From Pseudomonas frederiksbergensis (GTDB lineage: Bacteria > Pseudomonadota > Gammaproteobacteria > Pseudomonadales > Pseudomonadaceae): 64,000 nucleotides of DNA. Within the stretch, counting starts at the first letter, position 1. Every line of letters starts with the position of its first letter. Below, in pieces: positions 1-8,791 of the stretch. The stretch lies in the NCBI RefSeq assembly GCF_003732705.1, contig NZ_MOBR01000005.1:562-64561 (forward strand). The letters run 5' to 3'. The notes under the pieces are model-generated. The model was not told the DNA's origin and did no database searches. It saw only the letters and a list, made by a program, of their open reading frames with translations. A program made the position numbers and the translations under genes.

Positions 1-51
1 GGGACGCGGAGCGTCCCGGGCTGCATTCCCACGCGGAGCGTGGGAACGATC
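1..51. repeat. REP element, truncated at window edge
   Basis: Two adjacent palindromes are visible: an inner GGGACGC/GCGTCCC hairpin and an outer TTCCCACGC/GCGTGGGAA hairpin. This is the right half of the composite REP pair seen complete at 27697, 40739, 51639 and 55302. It overlaps the stop codon of the sigma-54 regulator by two bases. Confidence 0.8.
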
Positions 52-1882
52 ACTCGGCTTGGCGTAGCCGTTTGTACAACGTATTGCGACTGACCCCCAA
101 CCGCCGAGCCAAATGGGAGATATTGCCCCCGGCCGCCTGCAACAACCGATTCAAATCCTCGGCGTCATTCAAATCCACCGCCAACGGCTCCGCGGTCTCC
201 ACCGGTTCCATCTCCAGATCGACAAAAAAATCATCCGGCAAATGCTCCGGCCGTACCGGCTGCTCTTCGGCCATGGCCAGCGCCACCTGCATCACGCTGC
301 TGACCTGGCGCAGATTCCCCGGCCACGGATGACGGCTGAACAACTCCATCACCTCACGGCTCAACCCGGCCCATTGCGACGGCTCCCGGTGCTGCTCCCA
401 CAAGCGTTTGAACAGCGCCTGCTTGTCGCTGCGCTCCCGTAGCGGCGGCAATTCCAGGGTCAATCCGCCAATCCGGTAGTACAAATCTTCACGAAATCGC
501 CCCAATTGCACCTGTTCGCGCAACGAGCGGTTGGTCGCTGAAATAATGCGGATGTCCACCGGGAACAACTCGCTGCTGCCCACCGGTTGCACGCAGCGTT
601 CCTGCAAAACCCTGAGTAGCCGAGCCTGGGTCGGCAGCGGCATATCACCGATTTCATCGAGGAAGAGGGTGCCTTTGTCGGCCTTGCGGATCAGCCCGAT
701 GCTGCCTTTCTGGTTGGCGCCGGTGAACGCGCCTTTCTCGTAGCCAAACAGCTCGGATTCCACCAGTTCGGCGGGGATCGCCGCACAGTTGACGGCGATA
801 AACGGTTGTTTGCTCCGGGAGCTGGCCTGGTGCAGCGCTTTGACGAAGACTTCCTTGCCGACCCCGGTTTCGCCGTGGATCAACAGCGGAATGTCTTTCT
901 CCAATAAGCGCTCGGCCTGACGCACGGCTTTTTCTACGCGACTGTCGCCGAAGTGCAGGGTGTTGAGGCTGATCGCGGTGGGCGTCGTGACGGTCGGCTC
1001 GGCAAACACCCTTGCCTGAATCGGCGCCTGTTTCGGCCGTTTCAACAAGCACTGGAAGCGGTTGCGCCCGGAGGCTTGCAGGGCAAACGGTAAACCGTCG
1101 GGTTGGTTCAGCAACTCCAGCAGCGAGACTTTAAACAAGCTCTCGACACTGACCCGCGACAAGCTGATGCCCAGCAGGTTGTCAGCCCGGCGGTTGGCGG
1201 ACAGCACTTGCCCGGTCTCGTCGAAAATCAGCAATCCGGCCCATTGGCTGTCGAGGTTGTTCAGCCCGGTGTTGAACGTCAGTTGAAAATGCTGGCCGTG
1301 GAACAGGTTGAGGATCAGCCGGTTTTCCACGGTCTGGCTCATCATCTTGACCATGCCCAGGGTGTGGGACGGCGGCAAGTAACTGTCGCTGGACACATCC
1401 AGCACCGCGATCACCTTGCGCTCGGCATCGAAAATCGGCGCGGCGGAACCGGTCATGAAACGGTTGGCCTTGAGGAAATGCTCGTCGTGCTCGATGTGCA
1501 CCGCTTGCTCGCAAGCCAAGGCAGTGCCAATGGCATTGGTGCCACTGCAGCGCTCCATCCAGCTCGCGCCGGCGCTGAAACCTCGGGTCAGGCTCGGCTC
1601 GATAAAGCGCTGGGTGCCCCACGAGGTCAGCACCTGGCCCTGATTGTCGGCGAGCATGATCAGGCAGTTGGAGTTGCTGAGGATGTTTTCGTAATACGGC
1701 AGGACTTCCTGATGGGTGGTCTGCACCAGTGAATGCTGGCTCTCCAGCAAGTGCGCGATGCCGTCGGCCGGTAGCTGGTCGAAGGTCGGCACGCTGTGGT
1801 GATTGAGACCGAACGCGCGGCAGCGGGACCAGGAGTCCTGAATGATGGCGTCATGGGAGAGCTTTGAGGCGGGTTCGGCCAT
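50..1882 (-). CDS. Sigma-54-dependent transcriptional activator, AcoR-like
   Basis: A 610-residue NtrC-type enhancer-binding protein that should activate RNA polymerase-sigma54 from upstream sites. The N-terminal ~200 residues look like a GAF sensor domain and ~215-290 like a PAS segment. The AAA+ domain (~310-540) has Walker A GETGVGKE, an intact GAFTGA loop that contacts sigma-54, and GTLFLDEIGD as Walker B. The C-terminus is a Fis-type helix-turn-helix (GGNISHLARRLGVSRNTLYK). The lack of a receiver domain suggests direct small-molecule sensing, as in AcoR. It is divergent from the ABC operon at 2243, whose promoter region has a -24/-12 element and repeated TGTTCA sites, so that operon is the likely target. 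The effector is unknown; a polyol or alcohol is an inference from the transporter type. Confidence 0.9.
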   Translation of the reverse strand: MAEPASKLSHDAIIQDSWSRCRAFGLNHHSVPTFDQLPADGIAHLLESQHSLVQTTHQEVLPYYENILSNSNCLIMLADNQGQVLTSWGTQRFIEPSLTRGFSAGASWMERCSGTNAIGTALACEQAVHIEHDEHFLKANRFMTGSAAPIFDAERKVIAVLDVSSDSYLPPSHTLGMVKMMSQTVENRLILNLFHGQHFQLTFNTGLNNLDSQWAGLLIFDETGQVLSANRRADNLLGISLSRVSVESLFKVSLLELLNQPDGLPFALQASGRNRFQCLLKRPKQAPIQARVFAEPTVTTPTAISLNTLHFGDSRVEKAVRQAERLLEKDIPLLIHGETGVGKEVFVKALHQASSRSKQPFIAVNCAAIPAELVESELFGYEKGAFTGANQKGSIGLIRKADKGTLFLDEIGDMPLPTQARLLRVLQERCVQPVGSSELFPVDIRIISATNRSLREQVQLGRFREDLYYRIGGLTLELPPLRERSDKQALFKRLWEQHREPSQWAGLSREVMELFSRHPWPGNLRQVSSVMQVALAMAEEQPVRPEHLPDDFFVDLEMEPVETAEPLAVDLNDAEDLNRLLQAAGGNISHLARRLGVSRNTLYKRLRQAE

Positions 1883-1951
1883 GGCAGTCGATCTCTGAGC
1901 AAAGCTTTATTGTTTTTATGGGTGTTACAAAGCATTTGATGCGCCACATCA

Positions 1952-2023
1952 CCTGTAGGAGCAAGGCTTGCCCGCGATAGCGTTTTCGATGACGCCATCG
2001 CGGGCAAGTCTTGCTCCTACAGG
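1952..2023. repeat. REP palindrome pair
   Basis: Inverted arms of the type CCTGTAGGAGCAAGGCTTGC and its near-complement CTTGCTCCTACAGG enclose a short spacer, the typical Pseudomonas REP (BIME) layout. It lies just upstream of the sigma-54 regulator, between it and the TGTTCA cluster. Confidence 0.85.
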
Positions 2024-2046
2024 GGCAAATTGCATGCGTAGAGTGT

Positions 2047-2116
2047 TGTTCACTATTGTTCATTGTCAACCGTTGAACTGTTCAATTGTTCAGCCGCAAC
2101 TGTTCATTTCTGTTCA
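2047..2116 (+). promoter_or_regulatory. Cluster of six TGTTCA repeats, probable activator binding sites
   Basis: TGTTCA occurs at 2047, 2057, 2079, 2087, 2101 and 2111; the first two and the last two copies are each 10 bp apart, one helical turn. The copy at 2079 is part of the perfect palindrome TTGAACTGTTCAA (2073-2085). The cluster sits 65-135 bp upstream of a sigma-54 promoter and beside a gene for a sigma-54 activator, where upstream activating sequences are expected. Binding by that regulator is inferred from position. Confidence 0.6.
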
Positions 2117-2180
2117 GCAACGAACGCGGTTTTCCGCTCTTTCGCCGGATTTTCAAACCAGATCAAAGGCTTGTGACTTC

Positions 2181-2195
2181 TGGCACGAATGTCGC
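2181..2195 (+). promoter_or_regulatory. Sigma-54 (-24/-12) promoter
   Basis: TGGCACGAATGTCGC fits the sigma-54 consensus TGGCACG-N4-TTGC with the required GG-N10-GC spacing and one deviation (TCGC for TTGC). Transcription would begin near 2206, which leaves about 37 nt of leader before the ATG at 2243. This also rules out an upstream ATG at 2189 that lies inside the element. Confidence 0.75.
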
Positions 2196-2242
2196 TCTAT
2201 CGCTTCGGTCGCTTGACTCCAAATAATAAAAAAGGCCGAGCC

Positions 2243-3337
2243 ATGTCATTAACCCTGGAGCACGTCAGCCGTACCGTTGAGGGCCAGACCTGGATCGACG
2301 ATGCGTGCCTTGTTTTCGAACCCGGATCCTTCAACGTTTTGCTCGGGCGCACGCTGTCCGGCAAAACCAGCCTCATGCGCCTGATGGCCGGTCTGGACAA
2401 GCCCGACAGCGGGCGCATCCTGATGAACGGCGTCGACGTCACCCAGCGCCCGGTGCGTCTGCGCAATGTGTCGATGGTGTATCAGCAGTTCATCAACTAC
2501 CCGACCATGACGGTGTTCGAGAACATCGCCTCGCCATTGCGCCAGGGCGGTGTGTCCAACGAACTGATCCAGAGCAAAGTGCTGGAAACCGCGAAGATGC
2601 TGCGCATCGAAAAATTCCTCCAGCGCCATCCCCTCGAACTCTCCGGTGGCCAGCAACAGCGCACGGCCATGGCCCGGGCGCTGGTCAAGGATGCGGAGCT
2701 GATCCTGTTCGACGAACCGCTGGTCAACCTCGACTACAAGCTGCGCGAAGAACTGCGTCAGGAAATGCGCGAGCTGTTCAAGGCGCGGCACACCATCGCC
2801 ATCTACGCCACCACCGAGCCCAACGAAGCCCTGGCCCTGGGCGGCACCACCACCATTCTTCACGAAGGTCGGGTGATCCAGAGCGGCAAGTCCTCCGAGG
2901 TCTATCACCAGCCGCAGACCGTGTTGGCAGCGGAGTTGTTCTCCGAACCGCCGATCAACCTGATGCCCGGACGCATAGCGGGCAACGAAGTGAGTTTTGC
3001 CAACTTCGTGCACTTCCCGTTGAACGTCGATCTGCGCCCGGTAGGCGAGGGCGAGTTCCGCTTCGGCGTGCGGCCCAGCCACATCTCCCTGGTGCCGAGC
3101 AACGACGATGATCTGGAACTGGCGGTGACCGTCGAGGTGGCCGAGATCAGCGGTTCGGAAACCTTCCTGCACGTGCGCAACGAGCATTTCCTGTTGGTGC
3201 TGCACTTGCCGGGCGTCCACGAATACGACGTTGATGCGCCGATTCGCATCTATATCCCGACCCATAAACTGTTTGTGTTCGATATGCAGGGGCGCCTGGT
3301 CCAGGCGCCCGGTCGCCGTATTGCGAGGGTTGCCTGA
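2243..3337 (+). CDS. ABC transporter ATP-binding protein, GlpS-like
   Basis: First of two ATPases of a GlpSTPQUV-type (glycerol/polyol) importer, 364 residues, cytoplasmic. Walker A is GRTLSGKT (35-42), which keeps the GxxxxGKT frame but departs from GPSGCGKST. The signature LSGGQ (133-137) and Walker B LILFDEP (D157, E158) are canonical. The switch histidine is replaced: ATTEP stands where VTHD is expected, putting Glu at 192. A C-terminal ~120-residue regulatory domain (TOBE/MalK type) follows. The start at 2243 begins MSLTLEHV, downstream of the sigma-54 promoter; an earlier in-frame ATG at 2189 lies inside that promoter. The stop overlaps the next ATG by one base. The substrate is inferred from the DUF2160 and large binding-protein neighbours. 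Confidence 0.9.
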   Translation: MSLTLEHVSRTVEGQTWIDDACLVFEPGSFNVLLGRTLSGKTSLMRLMAGLDKPDSGRILMNGVDVTQRPVRLRNVSMVYQQFINYPTMTVFENIASPLRQGGVSNELIQSKVLETAKMLRIEKFLQRHPLELSGGQQQRTAMARALVKDAELILFDEPLVNLDYKLREELRQEMRELFKARHTIAIYATTEPNEALALGGTTTILHEGRVIQSGKSSEVYHQPQTVLAAELFSEPPINLMPGRIAGNEVSFANFVHFPLNVDLRPVGEGEFRFGVRPSHISLVPSNDDDLELAVTVEVAEISGSETFLHVRNEHFLLVLHLPGVHEYDVDAPIRIYIPTHKLFVFDMQGRLVQAPGRRIARVA

Positions 3338-4434
3338 TGGCCGAAATCCGTTTGCACAACCTCGCCCACAGCTACACCCGCACGCCGACAGGTCCTGAGG
3401 ATTACGCGATTCGCGAGATGGACCACATCTGGGAGCAGGGCGGTGCGTATGCCTTGCTCGGGCCGTCGGGCTGCGGCAAGTCGACCTTGCTCAACATCAT
3501 TTCCGGGCTGCTCAGCCCGTCCCAGGGCCAAGTGCTGTTCGACAGCAAAGTGGTGAACGACCTGACCCCGGAAAAACGCAACATCGCCCAGGTTTTCCAG
3601 TTTCCGGTGGTCTACGACACCATGACGGTGTTCGACAACCTGGCGTTCCCCCTGCGAAACCAGGGCATGAACGAGGCGAAAATTCACAGCAAGGTGCAGG
3701 AAATTGCCGAGGTGCTTGACCTCCAGGCGCTGCTCAGCAAAAAGGCGCGCAACCTCACCGCCGATGAAAAACAGAAAGTCTCCATGGGCCGTGGGCTGGT
3801 GCGTGATGACGTGTCAGCGATTCTGTTTGACGAACCGCTAACGGTGATCGACCCGCACCTGAAGTGGAAACTGCGGCGCAAGCTCAAGCAGATCCACGAG
3901 CAATTCAACATCACCATGGTCTACGTCACCCACGATCAGCTTGAAGCCTCGACCTTCGCCGACAAGATCGCGGTGATGTATGGCGGGCAGATCGTGCAGT
4001 TCGGCACGCCACGGGAATTGTTCGAACGGCCGAGCCACACCTTTGTCGGCTATTTCATCGGCAGCCCGGGGATGAACCTGATCGAGGTGCAGCCGCAGCC
4101 GGGTGGGGTCGGTTTCGCTTCGACGCACTTGCCTTTGTCTGACGCGATGCAGCAACAAATCGCCGACAAGCCGTGGAAAACCCTGAAGGTCGGCATCCGC
4201 CCGGAGTTCGTGCATGTGTGGGACGAGCCGTTTGATGACGCGATGCAGGCACAGGTCGTACACATCGAAGACCTCGGCACCTACAAGATCATGACCCTGA
4301 ACCTCGATGGCGCACCGTTGAAAGTGCGTCTGACGGAGGACAAACCGGTGCCCGAAGGCACGGCGTACATCAGTTTTCCGGCGCAGTGGTTGATGGTCTA
4401 TGCCGACGATTACCTACTGGAGGTGCAGCCATGA
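3337..4434 (+). CDS. ABC transporter ATP-binding protein, GlpT-like
   Basis: Second ATPase of the importer, 365 residues. Walker A GPSGCGKST (42-50), Walker B ILFDEP (D165, E166) and the switch histidine in VYVTHDQ (H199) are intact. The signature motif is not: LTADE (140-144) stands where LSGGQ is expected. This defect complements that of the preceding ATPase, so a heterodimer would hold one consensus ATP site (this Walker A/B/H with the partner's LSGGQ) and one degenerate site. The C-terminus has a TOBE-like regulatory domain. Its start overlaps the upstream stop and its stop overlaps the permease start by 4 nt (ATGA), so translation is probably coupled. Confidence 0.9.
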   Translation: MAEIRLHNLAHSYTRTPTGPEDYAIREMDHIWEQGGAYALLGPSGCGKSTLLNIISGLLSPSQGQVLFDSKVVNDLTPEKRNIAQVFQFPVVYDTMTVFDNLAFPLRNQGMNEAKIHSKVQEIAEVLDLQALLSKKARNLTADEKQKVSMGRGLVRDDVSAILFDEPLTVIDPHLKWKLRRKLKQIHEQFNITMVYVTHDQLEASTFADKIAVMYGGQIVQFGTPRELFERPSHTFVGYFIGSPGMNLIEVQPQPGGVGFASTHLPLSDAMQQQIADKPWKTLKVGIRPEFVHVWDEPFDDAMQAQVVHIEDLGTYKIMTLNLDGAPLKVRLTEDKPVPEGTAYISFPAQWLMVYADDYLLEVQP

Positions 4435-5297
4435 ACAAGGTGCAGAACAACAAAGCCTGGTGGTTGGTTCTGCCAGTGTTCCTGCTGGTGGCATTCAGTG
4501 CGGTGATCCCGATGATGACCGTGGTCAACTACTCGGTGCAGGACATCTTCGACCAGTCCAGCCGCTACTTCGTCGGCGCCGACTGGTACAAACAGGTGCT
4601 GCTCGACCCACGGTTGCACGACTCGCTGCTGCGCCAGTTCATCTATTCCGGTTGTGTGTTGCTGATCGAGATCCCTCTGGGCATCGCCATTGCCCTGACC
4701 ATGCCGACCAAGGGCCGCTGGTCGTCGCTGGTGCTGATTATCCTGGCGATTCCGTTGCTGATCCCATGGAACGTGGTCGGCACTATTTGGCAGATCTTCG
4801 GCCGCGCGGACATTGGCTTGCTCGGCGCCAGCCTCAAGGCCATGGGGCTGAACTATAACTATGCGGCCAACACCATGGACGCCTGGGTCACCGTGCTGGT
4901 GATGGACGTCTGGCACTGGACCTCGTTGGTGGCGCTGTTGTGTTTCTCCGGGTTGCGGGCGATTCCGGACGTGTACTACCAGGCGGCGCGGATTGATCGG
5001 GCGTCGTCCTGGGCGGTGTTCCGCCATATCCAGTTGCCCAAGCTCAAGAGCGTGCTGCTGATCGCGGTGATGTTGCGCTTCATGGACAGTTTCATGATCT
5101 ACACCGAGCCGTTTGTGCTGACGGGGGGCGGGCCGGGGAATGCCACGACCTTCTTGAGTCAGACCTTGACCCAAATGGCCGTAGGGCAATTCGACCTCGG
5201 CCCGGCGGCGGCTTTCTCACTGGTGTACTTCCTGATCATCCTGTTGGTGTCCTGGCTGTTCTACACCGCCATGACTCACTCTGACGCCAACCGCTGA
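4431..5297 (+). CDS. ABC transporter inner-membrane permease, GlpP-like
   Basis: A 288-residue MalF-type permease with about six hydrophobic segments, beginning with WWLVLPVFLLVAFSAVIPMM near the N-terminus. The cytoplasmic EAA loop that docks on the ATPase is visible as YYQAARIDRASSWAVFRHI in the C-terminal third. The start at 4431 overlaps the upstream stop by 4 nt; an in-frame start 45 nt further upstream would lie inside the ATPase gene. It should form the membrane channel with the next gene product. Confidence 0.9.
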   Translation: MNKVQNNKAWWLVLPVFLLVAFSAVIPMMTVVNYSVQDIFDQSSRYFVGADWYKQVLLDPRLHDSLLRQFIYSGCVLLIEIPLGIAIALTMPTKGRWSSLVLIILAIPLLIPWNVVGTIWQIFGRADIGLLGASLKAMGLNYNYAANTMDAWVTVLVMDVWHWTSLVALLCFSGLRAIPDVYYQAARIDRASSWAVFRHIQLPKLKSVLLIAVMLRFMDSFMIYTEPFVLTGGGPGNATTFLSQTLTQMAVGQFDLGPAAAFSLVYFLIILLVSWLFYTAMTHSDANR

Positions 5298-5305
5298 GGC
5301 CCATC

Positions 5306-6106
<801 letters not shown>

Positions 6107-6116
6107 GGAGCTGATG

Positions 6117-6389
6117 ATGGAATGGATGAGTTGGACCACCCCCACAGCGGCGTTCTTCATCGCCATCGGCCTGATCCTGGTGGGCATGACGACCTGGGAA
6201 TTGCGTTCGCCGAGCATTCTTCGCCGTGGTTTGTTGCCGATTGCCACCACCCGTGGCGATCGTTTGTTTATCGGTCTTCTCGGCAGCGCCTACCTGCATT
6301 TGCTGGTAATCGGCGTCACCGACTGGAGCATCTGGGTCGCGTCCGCGTTGTCCCTGGTGTGGCTGTTGGCTGTGATGCGTTGGGGCTAG
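6117..6389 (+). CDS. Small membrane protein of the DUF2160 family, GlpU-like
   Basis: A 90-residue protein with three hydrophobic stretches (AFFIAIGLILVGMT, an internal LFIGLLGSAYLHLLVIGV and a C-terminal ASALSLVWLLAVMRW). DUF2160 proteins of this size occur in glycerol-type ABC operons of Rhizobium and Pseudomonas; their role is not settled. The GAGGAG at 6105-6110 favours ATG 6117 (6-nt spacing) over ATG 6114 (3-nt). It may be an accessory subunit of the permease complex, judging only from its constant position. Confidence 0.8.
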   Translation: MEWMSWTTPTAAFFIAIGLILVGMTTWELRSPSILRRGLLPIATTRGDRLFIGLLGSAYLHLLVIGVTDWSIWVASALSLVWLLAVMRWG

Positions 6390-6436
6390 TCGAATCGCTC
6401 GGCAATGTTGCTCCGAAACTTAAACAGGAGGTCTCT

Positions 6437-8179
6437 ATGTTCGACAAAAACAATAAGCTGCGACATAGCATTTCATTGGCAGCCATGCTGGCACTCAGCG
6501 GTTTGAGCGCGTCTGCCTGGGCCGATGCCTACGAAGACGCTGCGAAAAAATGGATCGGCAGCGAATTCAAACCGTCCACCCTGACGGCCGATCAGCAGCT
6601 CGCGGAATTGAAGTGGTTCATCAAGGCCGCCGAGCCGTTTCGCGGGATGAACATCAAGGTCGTCTCGGAAACCCTGACCACTCACGAATATGAGTCCAAG
6701 GTGTTGGCCAAGGCCTTTACCGAGATCACCGGGATCAAGGTCACCCACGATTTGCTGCAAGAAGGCGACGTGGTGGAGAAACTGCAGACCGTGATGCAGT
6801 CGGACAAGAGCATCTATGACGGCTGGGTCAACGACTCGGACCTGATCGGTACGCACTTCCGCTACGGCAAGACCGAGGCGATCACTGACCTGATGGCCAA
6901 CGAAGGCAAGGACTTCACCTCGCCGACCCTGGACATCAAAGACTTCATCGGTATTTCCTTCACCACCGCGCCGGACGGCAAGATCTATCAACTGCCCGAC
7001 CAGCAGTTCGCCAACCTCTACTGGTTCCGCGCCGATTGGTTTGAACGCCCGGAACTGAAAGCCAAGTTCAAGGAAAAGTACGGTTACGAATTGGGTGTGC
7101 CGGTGAACTGGTCGGCCTATGAAGACATCGCCAAGTTCTTCAGCGAAGACGTCAAGGAAATCGACGGCAAGCGTATCTACGGGCACATGGACTACGGTAA
7201 AAAAGACCCGTCCCTGGGCTGGCGCTTCACCGATGCCTGGTTCTCCATGGCCGGTGGCGGCGACAAGGGCTTGCCGAACGGCTTGCCGGTGGACGAGTGG
7301 GGCATCCGCGTTGAAGATTGCCACCCGGTGGGTTCCAGTGTGACCCGTGGCGGCGACACCAACGGCCCGGCGGCGGTCTTCGCGACGCAGAAATACGTCG
7401 ACTGGCTCAAGGCCTATGCACCGCCGGAAGCGGCGGGCATGACCTTCTCCGAATCCGGGCCGGTGCCATCCCAAGGCAACATCGCCCAGCAGATCTTCTG
7501 GTACACCGCGTTTACCGCTGACATGACCAAGGCTGGTCTGCCAGTGATGAACACCGACGGCACGCCGAAATGGCGCATGGCGCCGTCCCCACGCGGACCG
7601 TATTGGGAGGAGGGCATGAAGCTGGGCTATCAGGACGTGGGTTCCTGGACCTTCCTCAAGTCCACGCCTGAGAAACAGAAACTCGCAGCCTGGCTCTACG
7701 CACAGTTTGTGACGTCGAAAACCGTATCCCTGAAGAAGACCATCGTCGGCCTGACGCCAATCCGCGAGTCGGACATCAACTCGCAAGCCATGACCGACCT
7801 CGCGCCGAAACTCGGAGGCCTGGTCGAGTTCTACCGCAGCCCGGCCCGCGTGCAATGGACCCCGACCGGGACCAACGTGCCGGACTATCCGCGCTTGGCG
7901 CAACTGTGGTGGAGCCACATCGCCGAAGCGGCCAGCGGCGAGAAAACCCCGCAACAAGCCCTCGATGGTCTGGCCAAGGACCAGGACGCCATCATGACGC
8001 GGCTTGAACGCTCCAAGGTGCAACCGGTTTGCGGACCGAAAATGAACCCGGAACGGGATGCGCAGTACTGGTTTGATCAGCCGGGGGCACCGAAGCCTAA
8101 ATTGGCGAACGAGAAGCCTAAAGGCGAAACCGTGAGCTACAACGAACTGCTGAAATCGTGGGCGGATGCGCGTAAGTAA
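6437..8179 (+). CDS. ABC transporter periplasmic substrate-binding protein, GlpV-like
   Basis: A 580-residue extracellular solute-binding protein, clearly longer than the usual ~420-440 of family 1, but in line with what is recalled for binding proteins in DUF2160-containing operons. Residues 1-30 form a Sec signal peptide ending ...SASAWA before DAYEDAAKK. The mature part has the mixed alpha/beta character of periplasmic binding proteins. The start at 6437 has a strong AGGAGGT site; the reading frame stays open to 6122 but the signal peptide begins here. It lies 47 bp after the DUF2160 gene and ends the operon before a hairpin terminator. Glycerol or a related polyol is the best guess for ligand. 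Confidence 0.88.
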   Translation: MFDKNNKLRHSISLAAMLALSGLSASAWADAYEDAAKKWIGSEFKPSTLTADQQLAELKWFIKAAEPFRGMNIKVVSETLTTHEYESKVLAKAFTEITGIKVTHDLLQEGDVVEKLQTVMQSDKSIYDGWVNDSDLIGTHFRYGKTEAITDLMANEGKDFTSPTLDIKDFIGISFTTAPDGKIYQLPDQQFANLYWFRADWFERPELKAKFKEKYGYELGVPVNWSAYEDIAKFFSEDVKEIDGKRIYGHMDYGKKDPSLGWRFTDAWFSMAGGGDKGLPNGLPVDEWGIRVEDCHPVGSSVTRGGDTNGPAAVFATQKYVDWLKAYAPPEAAGMTFSESGPVPSQGNIAQQIFWYTAFTADMTKAGLPVMNTDGTPKWRMAPSPRGPYWEEGMKLGYQDVGSWTFLKSTPEKQKLAAWLYAQFVTSKTVSLKKTIVGLTPIRESDINSQAMTDLAPKLGGLVEFYRSPARVQWTPTGTNVPDYPRLAQLWWSHIAEAASGEKTPQQALDGLAKDQDAIMTRLERSKVQPVCGPKMNPERDAQYWFDQPGAPKPKLANEKPKGETVSYNELLKSWADARK

Positions 8180-8202
8180 CTAGCTGTAATGTGAAGCGCG
8201 AA

Positions 8203-8225
8203 CGGCACCGGAAGGTGCCGTTTTC
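8203..8225 (+). terminator. Rho-independent terminator of the ABC operon
   Basis: The stem CGGCACC/GGTGCCG with a four-base loop is followed by TTTTCG. It begins 23 bases after the stop codon of the binding-protein gene. Confidence 0.8.
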
Positions 8226-8243
8226 GTTGGTGGCTGATGGACC

Positions 8244-8343
8244 GCCTTCGCGAGCAAGCCCGCTCCCACAGGGATCCGTGGCAAACACATTATTTGTGAG
8301 CAACCCCGAACCACTGTGGGAGCGGGCTTGCTCGCGAAGAGGC
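8244..8343. repeat. REP pair
   Basis: Arms CTTCGCGAGCAAGCCCGCTC and its complement GAGCGGGCTTGCTCGCGAAG flank ~45 bp. It occupies most of the space between the ABC operon terminator and the convergent toxin-antitoxin pair. Confidence 0.85.
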
Positions 8344-8476
8344 CGTCTGAGTCACCAAGTCTTATCAACAGAACTAACATCTGACAGCAACGCTGAAATT
8401 CGTGGCGCGTAAGGTCGAAAATCAGAGGCCTCACATTAGGCTGCCTTGAAAATCATCGGATATAAGCCCTCTGGCT

Positions 8477-8791
8477 TCAGGTCAGGGCGGCGAGATGTTC
8501 GATCGTCTGCGGAAAGCGTTCTACCAGGCGGATAAGGGTCGTAGCCTGGGCATTGGGTGTTGCCCGTCCCTGTTCCCAGTTTTCCAGGGTTCGGGTATTG
8601 GTGCGCAGATAGGCCGCGAACACTGACCGGGAGAGGTTGAGCTGTTGGCGGATAGCGACCACTTCCTCGGCAGTGATGGGCATCAGTTCTGGCAACTGAA
8701 CCTTATGGGTTCGCAGCGTGATCTTGCCTTGGCGCTCATCGGCCAAGGCTTCGAGGCCATCCATCAGTTCAGCAAAAATGTCACGTTTCAT
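8477..8791 (-). CDS. HigA-like antitoxin, XRE-family
   Basis: A 104-residue helix-turn-helix protein. Residues ~38-75 (TAEEVVAIRQQLNLSRSVFA followed by YLRTNTRTLENWEQGR) form a lambda-repressor-like DNA-binding fold. The N-terminal 35 residues probably contact the toxin. The chosen start MKRDIFAEL lies 11 bp inside the end of the upstream toxin gene, which gives the toxin-first order typical of higBA and translational coupling. It should neutralise the toxin and repress the shared promoter. Residues upstream of this ATG have no resemblance to the family. Confidence 0.85.
   Translation of the reverse strand: MKRDIFAELMDGLEALADERQGKITLRTHKVQLPELMPITAEEVVAIRQQLNLSRSVFAAYLRTNTRTLENWEQGRATPNAQATTLIRLVERFPQTIEHLAALT

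Noticed and set aside
2189..2242. Upstream ATG that would extend the first ATPase by 18 residues
   Set aside because: The codon lies inside the -24/-12 sigma-54 element, so it is upstream of the transcript.
6122..6436. Long N-terminal extension of the binding protein frame
   Set aside because: It overlaps the DUF2160 gene, and a strong AGGAGGT and a signal peptide mark the start at 6437.
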